Made by a program: the position numbers and the translations under genes. A stretch of 64,000 bases of DNA from Methylococcus mesophilus (lineage in GTDB: Bacteria > Pseudomonadota > Gammaproteobacteria > Methylococcales > Methylococcaceae). How positions within the stretch are numbered: the stretch's first letter is position 1; every line of letters starts with the position of its first letter. The stretch is taken from the NCBI RefSeq assembly GCF_026247885.1, contig NZ_CP110921.1:3975501-4039500 (forward strand). The letters run 5' to 3'. Below are positions 8,820 through 18,368 of the stretch, piece after piece. The notes beneath the pieces are model-generated. The model was not told the origin of the DNA. It made no database searches and saw nothing but the letters and a program-made list of their open reading frames with translations.

Positions 8820-10169
8820 TTGAAACGTACGGCTTTCCTTGCCTTACGCCTTTTGGCCGGGTTTTGTGTGCTATATCCTGCGTCCACCTGGTCCCAGGGC
8901 GGCAATGGGAATGGCGTCGCCAATCCTTTGGACGGTTCCAGTGGTTATTCGAATTTCAGTCCCGGCAACACCTACGATCCCTACAACCGTACGCCGCAAT
9001 ACTTGAAGATGGATCAGCCGTTGGGCACGGAAGGAAGGCTTGACGACGAATTCGACTTCCGTCTTCCTATCGTCGGGCGTATGCGGGTGGAGGGTTTTTA
9101 CGACGACAACGTGTTGAACACCGGCATTCTCAAGAAGGGCTCGTTCGGGACGTTCATCCAGCCCTGGTTCTTCCTCCCGTTTCACCACCGTAGTCTCAAT
9201 GCCGGCCTCGGCTACTCGTTTCGCGGCAACGTCTACGAAAACGTTCCGCAAAACAATTACGTCGACAACTATGTCAACGCGTTCAGCGACGTGCGCTTCG
9301 ACCATAGAAACCGCCTGAGCCTCAACGGGTCTCTCAGTTACGCCCATGATCCGCTCGGTACCCAGTTCGTCCAGGGGGACGAGAGTCTGCTGCTCAAAAA
9401 TCCGAATGAGTGGCAGAGCCAAAGTTTCGACGCTTTGTACCGGTACGGGGCCGAGGGGGCCAAAGGTCTCCTGGAACTCCGGTTCAACTATATGAACAGG
9501 TACTACCAGAATAATCCAGAGTTCACGCGGGGACGCGATCTCAATCAATACAACATCGGTGGTGCGTTTTATTATCGTGTGCTGCCAAAAACGTCACTCC
9601 TGTTTGAAGTCAACGAAAGCTTTTCGGATTATCTAAATCCTCTGCCCGGCGGGCTCTCGCAGACCAATAACCAGTTGCGGGTACTAGGCGGCGTGACTTG
9701 GCGCGCAACGGCAAAGACGACGGGGATTTTGAAGGCCGGAGTTCTCGTCAAGGAGTTCGACCAGACCGCCGAAGGCTCGGGAACCAACGGCCAGCCGCGG
9801 CCTACGTTCGACGCGGCTATTCTGTGGCAGCCGCGTTCCATCGATACCGTGCGGGTCGGCGCCCTGATGATAACCAACGAGTCCAACTATCTCGGGGGCG
9901 CCACCAACAACCAGACGTATACCGTCATGTGGAATCATCAGTGGCTGCCTAAGCTCAGCAGCAACATTTACGCGAATGCCATGGAGAATAGCTACACGGG
10001 ATCGGACCGAACGGACAAAGGGTACATGCTGGGCGTCGGCGTTTATTACCCGCTTCAGCGCTGGTTGACGAGCGGGCTCCAATATACTTATACCGACCGT
10101 TCCTCTTCCATTGAGCAATATAGCTTTACCCGTAACCTCGTCATCCTGAACTTGCAGATGAATTTTTAG
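8820..10169 (+). CDS. Exopolysaccharide-associated outer-membrane beta-barrel protein
   Basis: After a signal peptide (MKRTAFLALRLLAGFCVLYP then a cleavage region near STWSQG), the protein is dominated by alternating polar and hydrophobic residues, aromatic girdles and many Asn/Tyr-rich turns, and it ends in a phenylalanine (LVILNLQMNF), the usual barrel-assembly signal. This resembles the barrel proteins found in EpsL-like and PEP-CTERM-associated exopolysaccharide operons. They are thought to help polymer leave the cell, but their function is not proven. The start is uncertain. TTG at 8820 places the signal peptide at the very N-terminus. The frame stays open back to ATG 8640, which would add 60 poorly conserved residues before the hydrophobic segment. 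Confidence 0.8.
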   Translation: MKRTAFLALRLLAGFCVLYPASTWSQGGNGNGVANPLDGSSGYSNFSPGNTYDPYNRTPQYLKMDQPLGTEGRLDDEFDFRLPIVGRMRVEGFYDDNVLNTGILKKGSFGTFIQPWFFLPFHHRSLNAGLGYSFRGNVYENVPQNNYVDNYVNAFSDVRFDHRNRLSLNGSLSYAHDPLGTQFVQGDESLLLKNPNEWQSQSFDALYRYGAEGAKGLLELRFNYMNRYYQNNPEFTRGRDLNQYNIGGAFYYRVLPKTSLLFEVNESFSDYLNPLPGGLSQTNNQLRVLGGVTWRATAKTTGILKAGVLVKEFDQTAEGSGTNGQPRPTFDAAILWQPRSIDTVRVGALMITNESNYLGGATNNQTYTVMWNHQWLPKLSSNIYANAMENSYTGSDRTDKGYMLGVGVYYPLQRWLTSGLQYTYTDRSSSIEQYSFTRNLVILNLQMNF

Positions 10170-10517
10170 GGGGGGCTAGCGAGTGGCCTGTCTGTACCTG
10201 TTGGCCGCCTCGCTTGGTGTTATTTTCGGGCTCTAGAGGAAGGGGACTCTCGATACGCAAATCCCTTGCCGCTTTCCAACAGGGCAAGGCCGTAAAGGCA
10301 GGTATTCCCGGTTTTTGGCACGCCGTAGTGTGTGCGGAATCCACAGGCTGAGCGGCGTCGAGGCCAGAGAGTCCGCTTCGAATCCCCTCGGCCGCGCGTA
10401 GGTTTCCGCCGTTCAGCGAACGGGGAGCCTGTCCGAGATTGTTCTGCGGAGAGGTCTGGGATTGCGTTCTGTTGTAGATGGAAATTTAAATAATATTCTT
10501 GCCGAAGACGGACAGCC
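10170..10517 (+). other. Long non-coding leader before the polysaccharide export gene
   Basis: No gene is supported in these 348 bases. They contain several potential hairpins, for example CCTTGCC with GGCAAGG near 10264-10287, and CGTTC with GAACG near 10412-10421. The region is likely to hold the promoter and an untranslated leader for the export/BY-kinase operon. I could not match it to a known riboswitch. Confidence 0.4.
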
Positions 10518-11054
10518 ATGTTTCGAGTCATTTCCAGGATTGCCTTGTTGTTTATCGCTTCGTCATTCTTGAGCCTGTTGCATGCGGAGGACAAGGTGTC
10601 CGGTTACAGGCTCGGTCCGGACGACCTGATCAAGATTTCCGTTCTGAACGAGCCCAATCTCAGTATCGAAGCGAGGCTCAGCGATGCGGGTACGGTTTCC
10701 TACCCGTTCCTGGGCGAGATTCACATCAAGGGGAAGACTCCCGGTGAAGTGGAGCATCTCATCACCGATGGCCTCAGGGGCGCCTATCTGGTCGATCCGA
10801 AAGTGAACGTCAGCGTGCTGGAATACCGGAAATATTACATCGGCGGGCAGGTCAAGCAGCCCGGCGCCTATCCGTATCAGCCCGGGCTAACGGTAGGGAA
10901 GGCCGTGGCTCTGGCCGGCGGTTTCGGCGAACTGGCCTCCCGGGACATCGTGATCCTCCGCGAGGACGATCCGGCGCAGCCTCAGCTCGAGGCCGACGTT
11001 ATGACGCCCGTGCATCCGGGGGACGTCATAACGGTGGAGGAAAGCTTCTTCTGA
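10518..11054 (+). CDS. Polysaccharide export protein (Wza-like, short form)
   Basis: The 178-residue protein has a hydrophobic signal sequence (MFRVISRIALLFIASSFLSL), then a polysaccharide-export domain (YRLGPDDLIKISVLNEPNLS, residues about 33-110) and one SLBB-type beta-grasp domain (YYIGGQVKQPGAYPYQPG, about 115-160). Such proteins form the periplasmic or outer-membrane ring through which capsule and exopolysaccharide leave the cell. It is much shorter than E. coli Wza (about 380 residues) and lacks an obvious lipobox cysteine, so it may not span the outer membrane alone. The barrel protein encoded upstream could complete the channel. It is followed after 40 bases by the BY-kinase gene, its usual partner. 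Confidence 0.9.
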   Translation: MFRVISRIALLFIASSFLSLLHAEDKVSGYRLGPDDLIKISVLNEPNLSIEARLSDAGTVSYPFLGEIHIKGKTPGEVEHLITDGLRGAYLVDPKVNVSVLEYRKYYIGGQVKQPGAYPYQPGLTVGKAVALAGGFGELASRDIVILREDDPAQPQLEADVMTPVHPGDVITVEESFF

Positions 11055-11094
11055 TTCTCTCACCGCTTCCTACCTTCCTGTCCGGTCTGCCGCA

Positions 11095-13518
11095 ATGAAC
11101 GACAAGAACATCTATTCGCCCGTAATTCCGAGCAATATTCCTCAGGTCATCAACGTTCCGTATGAGGCGGGCGGATACGTTTCAGAGGAGGAACAGTTCG
11201 ACCTCAGGCGCTACTGGGCCGTCATTCGCCGGCATCTTTGGGGCATCCTCGGCCTGGCGGTGTCGGTTTCCGTCCTGACTTTCCTGATTCTGCTCTCGAA
11301 AACGCCGATTTATCGCGCTACCGCGTCGATGATCGTCGAGCCGAAGGAGCAGAAAGTGGTTTCCGTCGAGGAACTTTACGGTGTCGATACCAAGAGCGTC
11401 GCGTATTACTACACCCAGGTCGAGGTCCTGAAATCGCGCGCCATCGCCCGCAAGGTCATCGAGGCCCTGAATCTGACCGCGCATCCGGAGTTCGTGGGCA
11501 AACCCCCGGCGCCGGATTCTGCAGAAGAGATGGGACCGGTCGGACCGGATGGTCCGCAGATTCCCAAGGACCTCGTTTCGGCCGACGCCGGTGATGCGGC
11601 GGATGGTGGTGAGGGCGGCGAGGAAGCGGCGGCGGAATCTTCGCTGTTGGACTGGCGGTCCTGGCTGCCGTTCGGGGCGTCTCAGCCTGCGGCATCGGAA
11701 GCCGTGGAGCCGGATCCGGTCGATGGCGTGGTGGACCAGTTTCTGGCGCGTCTGAGTGTCAGCGCGATCCGTAATACCCAACTGGTGCAGGTCTCGTTCG
11801 ACGCGGCCAGCCCGGAACTGGCGATGCGGGCCGCCAACGCGGTCTGCGACGCCTATATCGACGCCAATCTTGATGCCCGTTCCGAAGGGACGCAACTGGC
11901 CTCGAAATGGCTGGCCACCCGTCTCGAAGGATTGCGGGAAAAGCTGGCCGACTCCGAACGCCGGTTGCAAGCCTACCTTGAAAATCAGAAGCTCGTGGAC
12001 ATCGGGGGCGTATCGTCATCCGGCGTGTCGTCTTCGGGCGTGTCGTCCCTGAGCGCCAGCCAGTTGAGCGACCTGAATTCCAAGTATATCGATGCCAGGA
12101 AGATCCGCCTGGAGGCCGAGACCCTGTATAGCCAGATTGCCAGCCTGGGTGGCCAGGTGCCGGACAACATCGAAAGCATGCCGGCGATCTACGGCGACGA
12201 AACGGTGCGCGATCTCAAGCAGCAGGAGCACGAGGCGCTGACGCGCGTCAACGAGTTGTCGAGCCGCTACGGTGCGCAGCATCCGGAGCGGGTAACGGCG
12301 GAGACGCATCTCGAATCGGTGAGAACCGCCTTGAAGAAGCAGGTGGCCAGCGTCGCGGGCCGGCTGAAGCAGCAGATCGCGGCCGCGTATGCCAACGAGA
12401 ATGCGCTGGCCGGCCAGATCGACGGGCTCAAGAGCGAGATCCAGGGCATTTCGCGCAAGGAGAGCGTCTATCGGGAACTGCAGCGGGAGGTCCAGTCCAA
12501 CCGGGATCTCTATGAAATGTTTTTCAAGCGCCTCAAGGAAACTTCCGAGGCGGGCGACCTGCAGCCGTCCAATGCCCGCATCATGGACGCCGCGATTCTG
12601 CCCAGGGCGCCGGTCCGGCCGAACAAGAGGCTGGGCGTGACCATCGCGTTCGCCCTGTCCCTGCTTGCCGGGATCGGCTTGGCCTTCCTGCTCGATTTCA
12701 TGGACAAGTCGTTCCGGAGTTCGGACGAGGTGGAGCAGAAGCTGGGGCTCCCCCTGTTGGGTCTGGTGCCGCTGGTCGCCCAGAAGCAGAAGCGAGGTGC
12801 CAAGGAGGATGTTTCAAAGGTCTTCCTGGAAGATCCGCGGGGCAATTTCGCGGAATCGGTGCGCACGATTCGCACCGGCATCATGCTTTCAGCCTTGGAT
12901 GATCCGCGCATGAGCATCCTGGTGACGTCCTCGGTTCCGGGGGAAGGCAAGTCGTCGATTTCGATGAGTCTGGCCTACGCGCTGGCGCAGCTCAATTCCA
13001 GGGTGCTGGTCGTGGAGGCGGACCTGAGGCGGCCCAATCTGGCCAAGCGCTGCGGCCTGTCGGCCAAGATGCCCGGCCTTTCGAACCTGGTGGTGCAGAC
13101 GGCGTCTTTGGAGGAGTGCATCCACCATTACGACGCGGGCAAAATCGATCTGATGCCGGCCGGCATCATTCCGCCGAATCCGCTCGAGCTGCTGTCTTCC
13201 CACCGTTTCGCCGAAGCGATGGCCGAGCTCGAGAGCGAGTACGACGCGATCATCCTGGACGCGCCGCCGATGCAGCCGGTGAGCGATGCGCTCGCCCTGT
13301 CCCGGCTGGCCCGGTCGGTGATCTACGTGATCCAGGCGGAAAAAACGCCGGTGCACATGGCGCGTTCGGGCATCGACCGGCTGCGCAAGGTTCGTGCGCC
13401 GCTGACCGGCGTGGTCCTGAGCCAGTTGAACATGGAAAAAAGCCGGCGCGGCTACAGCAGCTATTACTACAGCGACTATTATTATGGGAGTTACAAGCAG
13501 GAAGGCGCCCAGGAATAG
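11095..13518 (+). CDS. Polysaccharide co-polymerase with tyrosine autokinase domain (Wzc-like)
   Basis: The protein has 807 residues. A first membrane segment lies near residues 45-65 (LWGILGLAVSVSVLTFLILL), followed by a large periplasmic Wzz-type domain with coiled-coil stretches (about 70-500), then a second membrane segment (LGVTIAFALSLLAGIGLAFL). A cytoplasmic BY-kinase domain follows, with Walker A SSVPGEGKSS, a Walker A'-like segment VLVVEADLRR and Walker B AIILDAPP. The C-terminus carries a tyrosine cluster (YSSYYYSDYYYGSY) that is autophosphorylated in this family. The kinase cycle controls chain length and export of polysaccharide. The Walker A' segment has Glu where the first Asp is usual. 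An Asp/Glu/Gly/Ala-rich insertion near residues 140-190 is not typical. The cognate phosphatase is encoded next. Confidence 0.94.
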   Translation: MNDKNIYSPVIPSNIPQVINVPYEAGGYVSEEEQFDLRRYWAVIRRHLWGILGLAVSVSVLTFLILLSKTPIYRATASMIVEPKEQKVVSVEELYGVDTKSVAYYYTQVEVLKSRAIARKVIEALNLTAHPEFVGKPPAPDSAEEMGPVGPDGPQIPKDLVSADAGDAADGGEGGEEAAAESSLLDWRSWLPFGASQPAASEAVEPDPVDGVVDQFLARLSVSAIRNTQLVQVSFDAASPELAMRAANAVCDAYIDANLDARSEGTQLASKWLATRLEGLREKLADSERRLQAYLENQKLVDIGGVSSSGVSSSGVSSLSASQLSDLNSKYIDARKIRLEAETLYSQIASLGGQVPDNIESMPAIYGDETVRDLKQQEHEALTRVNELSSRYGAQHPERVTAETHLESVRTALKKQVASVAGRLKQQIAAAYANENALAGQIDGLKSEIQGISRKESVYRELQREVQSNRDLYEMFFKRLKETSEAGDLQPSNARIMDAAILPRAPVRPNKRLGVTIAFALSLLAGIGLAFLLDFMDKSFRSSDEVEQKLGLPLLGLVPLVAQKQKRGAKEDVSKVFLEDPRGNFAESVRTIRTGIMLSALDDPRMSILVTSSVPGEGKSSISMSLAYALAQLNSRVLVVEADLRRPNLAKRCGLSAKMPGLSNLVVQTASLEECIHHYDAGKIDLMPAGIIPPNPLELLSSHRFAEAMAELESEYDAIILDAPPMQPVSDALALSRLARSVIYVIQAEKTPVHMARSGIDRLRKVRAPLTGVVLSQLNMEKSRRGYSSYYYSDYYYGSYKQEGAQE

Positions 13519-13581
13519 GGAACGGCTACCTCGGGTGTGTAGATCCTGAATTAGACTGCAGCGTTAGAGCTTTGAATTCCC

Positions 13582-14307
13582 ATGATCGACCTTCATTGCC
13601 ATCTGTTGCCTGCCATCGACGACGGTCCGGAGAGTCTGGCCCAGGCCCTGGAGCTCGCCCGGCTCGCGGCGGACAGCGGGATTCGGCGGTCGGTGGTGAC
13701 GCCGCATATCCAGCCGGGCTGCTGGGACAACGACCAGGCCGGCATCGAGCGCGTCTTCCGGGCGTTTCAGGCGGAACTGGAACGCGAAGGGATTCCGCTC
13801 GAAGTCGGAATGGCGGCGGAAGTCCGTGTGTGCGCCGAGATCATGAGCCTGCTGGCGCAGGACCGGATTCCCTTCCTCGGTGAGTACCGGGGCAAGCGGG
13901 TGATGCTGCTCGAGTTCCCCCACGAGCAGATCCCCGCCGGCACCGACGCGCTGGTGCGCTGGCTGATGAAGCGCGACATCCTGCCGATGATCGCCCATCC
14001 GGAGCGGAACAAGGCGGTTCTACGTGACTTCAGCAAGATATTCCCTTACGTTGAAATGGAATGCCTGTTCCAGGTTACCGCCGGTTCGCTGGCCGGGCAG
14101 TTCGGCGAGCGCTGTGAAGAAAGGGCGCTACAGTTCCTCGAGGAAGGCTGGATCACGGTGTTGGCGTCCGATGCGCACAACGTGAAGCATCGTCCGCCCA
14201 ATCTGGAGGAGGGGCGGGAGGTGGTCGAGCGTGTGGCCGGGCCGGAAGTGGCTAGGAGGCTCGTCGTCGACAACCCGAGCGAAATTCTCGGATTGCGTAT
14301 TCAATAA
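13582..14307 (+). CDS. CpsB/YwqE-type protein-tyrosine phosphatase (PHP domain)
   Basis: The 241-residue protein is of the metal-dependent PHP family. Metal-ligand motifs are visible: DLHCHLLPAIDDGP at the N-terminus, the TPHIQPG region, GMAAEVRV, IAHPERN and ASDAHN near the C-terminus. Homologues dephosphorylate the C-terminal tyrosine cluster of BY-kinases in the cytoplasm. Its position immediately after the kinase gene fits that partnership. Length is normal for the family (about 240-255). The ATG at 13582 is the only reasonable start. Confidence 0.93.
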   Translation: MIDLHCHLLPAIDDGPESLAQALELARLAADSGIRRSVVTPHIQPGCWDNDQAGIERVFRAFQAELEREGIPLEVGMAAEVRVCAEIMSLLAQDRIPFLGEYRGKRVMLLEFPHEQIPAGTDALVRWLMKRDILPMIAHPERNKAVLRDFSKIFPYVEMECLFQVTAGSLAGQFGERCEERALQFLEEGWITVLASDAHNVKHRPPNLEEGREVVERVAGPEVARRLVVDNPSEILGLRIQ

Positions 14308-14320
14308 CTTCTGAATCCGA

Positions 14321-15010
14321 ATGTCCGCCGCTTTGCGCATCCTGGTGTGCTACCTGCTGGCCGGCGGCTTGTTTTTCCTCAGCTGGACTTGCCTGAAGCG
14401 GGCCAAGGCCGGCGTTCATGAAGTCCAGGTAGGCTGGCTGTTCAAGGCCTGGACGGCGCAACCGGACAAGCCGCCGTCCGAGGCCGAGCTGAACCGCATC
14501 GAGCGCGTGCTGCGCGGCGCGGTCGCCCTGGATCCCGACAATCCCGTCCTTCACGAACAATTGTGCCAGTTGTACATGTGGCAGCTCGCGCTCGCCCGCA
14601 GCAATCCCGACGCGGAGGCCAAGCTGAGCGCCAAGGCCACCGCCGAGGCCCGCCGCGGGGTGTCGCTGCGGCCGGCCTGGCCGATGGCCTGGGCACGTTT
14701 ACTCGGTTTGAAGGCGGCTTTCGACGTCCCCGACGACGAATTCAGGCTCGCTCTGAGGCGCGCCACCACCCTCGGGCCTTGGGATTTTCAAACCAGCCAG
14801 GCGGTGGCGGCTGCGGTGCTACCGATTTGGGAAGAAGTCTCGCCGGAGGATCGCGAGGTGGCGGTGAACGCGGCGATCCGAGGATTCCAGCAGAAACCGC
14901 GGGACATGCTGCCGATTGTGCAGGATTCCGGCCGGCTGGTGGAAGTCTGCGCGGCCATGGCCGGCCAGCCCGAGCTTCACCAGCAGGTATGTTCAGACGT
15001 GATCGAATAG
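14321..15010 (+). CDS. Membrane-anchored protein of unknown function with TPR-like helices
   Basis: The 229-residue protein has one N-terminal membrane segment (residues about 5-24, ILVCYLLAGGLFFLSWTCL), followed by a helical periplasmic part with TPR-like character (LRGAVALDPDNPVLHEQLCQ). It begins 13 bases after the phosphatase stop and is therefore in the same operon. I do not recognise a named family. A role as an accessory scaffold of the polysaccharide export machine is inferred only from position and from the TPR-like pattern. It is the last gene of the exopolysaccharide block and converges on cysA. Confidence 0.7.
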   Translation: MSAALRILVCYLLAGGLFFLSWTCLKRAKAGVHEVQVGWLFKAWTAQPDKPPSEAELNRIERVLRGAVALDPDNPVLHEQLCQLYMWQLALARSNPDAEAKLSAKATAEARRGVSLRPAWPMAWARLLGLKAAFDVPDDEFRLALRRATTLGPWDFQTSQAVAAAVLPIWEEVSPEDREVAVNAAIRGFQQKPRDMLPIVQDSGRLVEVCAAMAGQPELHQQVCSDVIE

Positions 15011-15042
15011 ATGGCCGGATCGGCCGGGCCGAATAATGCGCT

Positions 15043-16092
<1,050 letters not shown>

Positions 16093-16139
16093 GGTCGGTT
16101 CAGGCTTGAATTATTCTAGATTTCGCGGTTGGAGATATC

Positions 16140-16300
16140 CGGAAAGTTCGCATGCCCTCATCCCCGGCCCTTTCATGCCGGGCTATCCTGCCCGGCCCCC
16201 TTCGGGTCAATGCAAATCTGCTCCCGGCAGATTTGTCCCAGAGGGAGAAGGGAGCGAGACCCCTCTCCCTGTGGGAGAGGGGAAGGGGTGAGGGAAAACG
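16140..16300. repeat. Repeat-rich element between cysW and cysA
   Basis: The stretch between the two cys genes is made of nested inverted repeats: GCCGGGC/GCCCGGC around 16169-16197, AAATCTGC/GCAGATTT around 16210-16230, and CCCTCTCCC/GGGAGAGGG around 16261-16281. The composition (runs such as CCCCTCTCCCTGTGGGAGAG) is the pattern of dispersed palindromic repeats in methanotroph and other proteobacterial genomes. No transposase is present. It interrupts an otherwise compact operon. Confidence 0.6.
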
Positions 16301-16333
16301 ACGGCTGGCGCGGCTTTGAGGTCATTCCTACTT

Positions 16334-17233
16334 TCAATCGCTTTTCTCAGATTGATCTTTTGCGGCGTCGACCTGCTGGGCCAGCCGCCACTCCAGGCCG
16401 CTCTTCAAGGCCAGGGTGACCAGGGCCAGCATCGCAAGGAGCGAGGCGACGGCGAAGGCGGCGGCGCTGTTGTATTCGTTGTAGAGGATTTCCACGTGCA
16501 GCGGGATCGTGTTGGTGGCGCCCCGGATATGGCCCGACACCACGGACACGGCCCCGAATTCGCCCATCGCCCGGGCGTTGCATAGAATCACACCGTACAG
16601 GAGGCCCCAGCGGATGTTGGGCAGGGTGATGTGGCGGAAGGTCTGCCAGCCCGAGGCGCCCAGCACCAGCGCGGCCTCCTCCTCGTCGTTGCCCTGGGCC
16701 TGCATCAGCGGAATCAGCTCACGGGCGACGAAAGGCACGGTGACGAAGATCGTGGCCAGCACGATGCCCGGTACCGCGAAGATTAATTTGATGTCGTGCT
16801 CGTGCAGCCAGGGACCCAGCCAGCCCTGCATGCCGAACAGCAGCACGTAGATCAGGCCGGACACGACAGGCGACACCGAGAATGGCAGGTCGATCAGTGT
16901 GGTGAGCAGGTTCTTGCCGGGAAATTCGAACTTGGCGATGGCCCAGGCCGCCGCCACGCCGAACACTGTGTTCAGCGGCACCGCGATCAGGGTGACCAGC
17001 AGGGTGAGCTTGATCGCGGCCAGGGCCATCGGGTCGACCAGCGCGGACACGTAGGTTTCCCAGCCCTTGGCGAAGGCCTGGACGAACACCAGCGCCAGCG
17101 GCATCAGCAGGAATAATGCGAGAAAGACCAGGGCGGCGGCGGTCAGCGACCAGCGCACCCAAGGCGCTTCGCCGCGGGCGGCGTGATGGACATGATGGAT
17201 GTGCGAGGCGAAGGTGAGCGTTTGTGCGGACAT
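16334..17233 (-). CDS. cysW: Sulfate ABC transporter permease CysW
   Basis: One of two inner-membrane permease subunits of the sulfate/thiosulfate importer. Six predicted membrane segments are visible and the permease signature region ([20 protein letters not shown]) contains the EAA loop that docks onto the ATPase. The start chosen is ATG at 17233 ([20 protein letters not shown]), which lies after the cysT stop. The frame remains open to 17296, which would overlap cysT by 37 bases. A histidine-rich N-terminal tail precedes the first membrane segment. Length is 299 residues, close to family members. Confidence 0.95.
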   Translation of the reverse strand: MSAQTLTFASHIHHVHHAARGEAPWVRWSLTAAALVFLALFLLMPLALVFVQAFAKGWETYVSALVDPMALAAIKLTLLVTLIAVPLNTVFGVAAAWAIAKFEFPGKNLLTTLIDLPFSVSPVVSGLIYVLLFGMQGWLGPWLHEHDIKLIFAVPGIVLATIFVTVPFVARELIPLMQAQGNDEEEAALVLGASGWQTFRHITLPNIRWGLLYGVILCNARAMGEFGAVSVVSGHIRGATNTIPLHVEILYNEYNSAAAFAVASLLAMLALVTLALKSGLEWRLAQQVDAAKDQSEKSD

Positions 17234-17259
17234 GGCGATAGATTCGGTCGTTGTGCCGT

Positions 17260-18096
17260 TCAGATGCGGGAGCCGCGGCGGTTCTGGGTCCACCATTGCA
17301 GCAGGTTGATGGCCAGCAGCAGGGTGAACGAAACCAGCAGCATGGACACCGCCAGGGCGGTGGCGCCGGCGTAGTCGTACTGCTCCAGCTTGGTGATGAT
17401 GAGCAGCGGGGTGATTTCCGACACCAGCGGAATGTTGCCGGCGATGAAGATCACCGAGCCGTATTCGCCGACGCCGCGGGCGAAGGCCAGGGCGAATCCC
17501 GTCATCAGCGCCGGTGACAGGGTCGGCAGGATCACCTTGAGGAAGGTTTGCCAGCGGGTGGCACCCAGACTGGCCGCCGCTTCCTCCAGTTCCTGTTCCA
17601 GGTCTTCCAGGATCGGCTGTACCGTCCGCACCACGAAGGGCAGGCCGATAAAGGTCAGGGCGATCGTGACGCCCAGCGGAGTGAAGGCGATCTTGAACCC
17701 CGCCTGGGCCGCGAACTGCCCGATCCAGCCCTTGCTCGAATAAAGGGTGGCAAGCGCGATGCCGGCGACGGCGGTGGGCAGGGCGAAGGGCAGGTCGACG
17801 AAGGCGTCGGCCAGCTTGCGTCCGGGGAACTCGTAGCGCACCAGCACCCAGGCTACCAGCAGGCCCATGACAGCATTGATCGCCGCGGCGGCGAGCGCGG
17901 CTCCGAAGGTCAGCTTGTAGGACGCCAGTACGCGCGGGGTGGTGACGGCTTCGAAGAAGCCGCCCCAGCCCAGGGTGGCGCTCTTGAGGAAGGTCGCAGA
18001 CAGCGGGACCAGCACGATCAGGCTGAGATAGAGCAGGGTGAAGCCCAGCGCCAGCGGAAAGCCGGGCAGGACGCTATGTTGCCGGTAGGTCCTCAT
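17260..18096 (-). CDS. cysT: Sulfate ABC transporter permease CysT (CysU)
   Basis: Second permease of the sulfate/thiosulfate importer, 278 residues with six membrane segments. The EAA docking loop is [20 protein letters not shown], and [20 protein letters not shown] near the N-terminus is the characteristic first segment of CysT. It is the first gene of the minus-strand operon. The divergent intergenic region up to cysK (272 bases) must contain its promoter; an AT-rich stretch lies at 18149-18185. A sulfate-binding protein gene, often next to cysT, is missing here. Confidence 0.95.
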   Translation of the reverse strand: MRTYRQHSVLPGFPLALGFTLLYLSLIVLVPLSATFLKSATLGWGGFFEAVTTPRVLASYKLTFGAALAAAAINAVMGLLVAWVLVRYEFPGRKLADAFVDLPFALPTAVAGIALATLYSSKGWIGQFAAQAGFKIAFTPLGVTIALTFIGLPFVVRTVQPILEDLEQELEEAAASLGATRWQTFLKVILPTLSPALMTGFALAFARGVGEYGSVIFIAGNIPLVSEITPLLIITKLEQYDYAGATALAVSMLLVSFTLLLAINLLQWWTQNRRGSRI

Positions 18097-18222
18097 GTGT
18101 TCGTTCGATTCGGGAAAGCCATGATTGAGCGGGAGTTTATCCGAGCTTTTTTATATAGCTAAAGAATTAACTATGCTATTTATATTCCCGATGCGAATGA
18201 GGCAGACGAGCCGCGATCCGGC

Positions 18223-18250
18223 TTGACAAGCCCTGAGCGTCCTCTGTACC
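18223..18250 (+). promoter_or_regulatory. Possible sigma70 promoter for cysK operon
   Basis: TTGACA at 18223-18228 is a perfect -35 box. The -10 region about 16 bases downstream (TGTACC at 18245-18250) is weak. It faces cysK, and the transcript would run through the hairpin-terminator at 18288-18326 before reaching the gene. Confidence 0.4.
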
Positions 18251-18287
18251 TTGTTTCGTAGATACCGGAGCTGACCGGACCACCGGA

Positions 18288-18326
18288 AGCCAGCGTGTCC
18301 CTCGCGGAGGGGCCGCTGGCTTTTTT
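18288..18326 (+). terminator. Intrinsic terminator in cysK leader (possible attenuator)
   Basis: AGCCAGCG at 18288-18295 pairs with CGCTGGCT at 18314-18321, with an additional inner CCCTC/GAGGG stem, followed by a run of six T from 18321. No plus-strand gene lies upstream for it to terminate (cysT is on the other strand). It therefore looks like a control element in the leader of cysK-cysE-encapsulin-desulfurase. Confidence 0.7.
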
Positions 18327-18368
18327 GTTGCCCGCAATCCGGACCGGGCGGAACTTAGGGAGGTTTCC

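Noticed and set aside
10170-10517. Idea of a c-di-GMP riboswitch before the export gene
   Set aside because: Some short matches exist, but the conserved core elements of known c-di-GMP riboswitches are not present in order.
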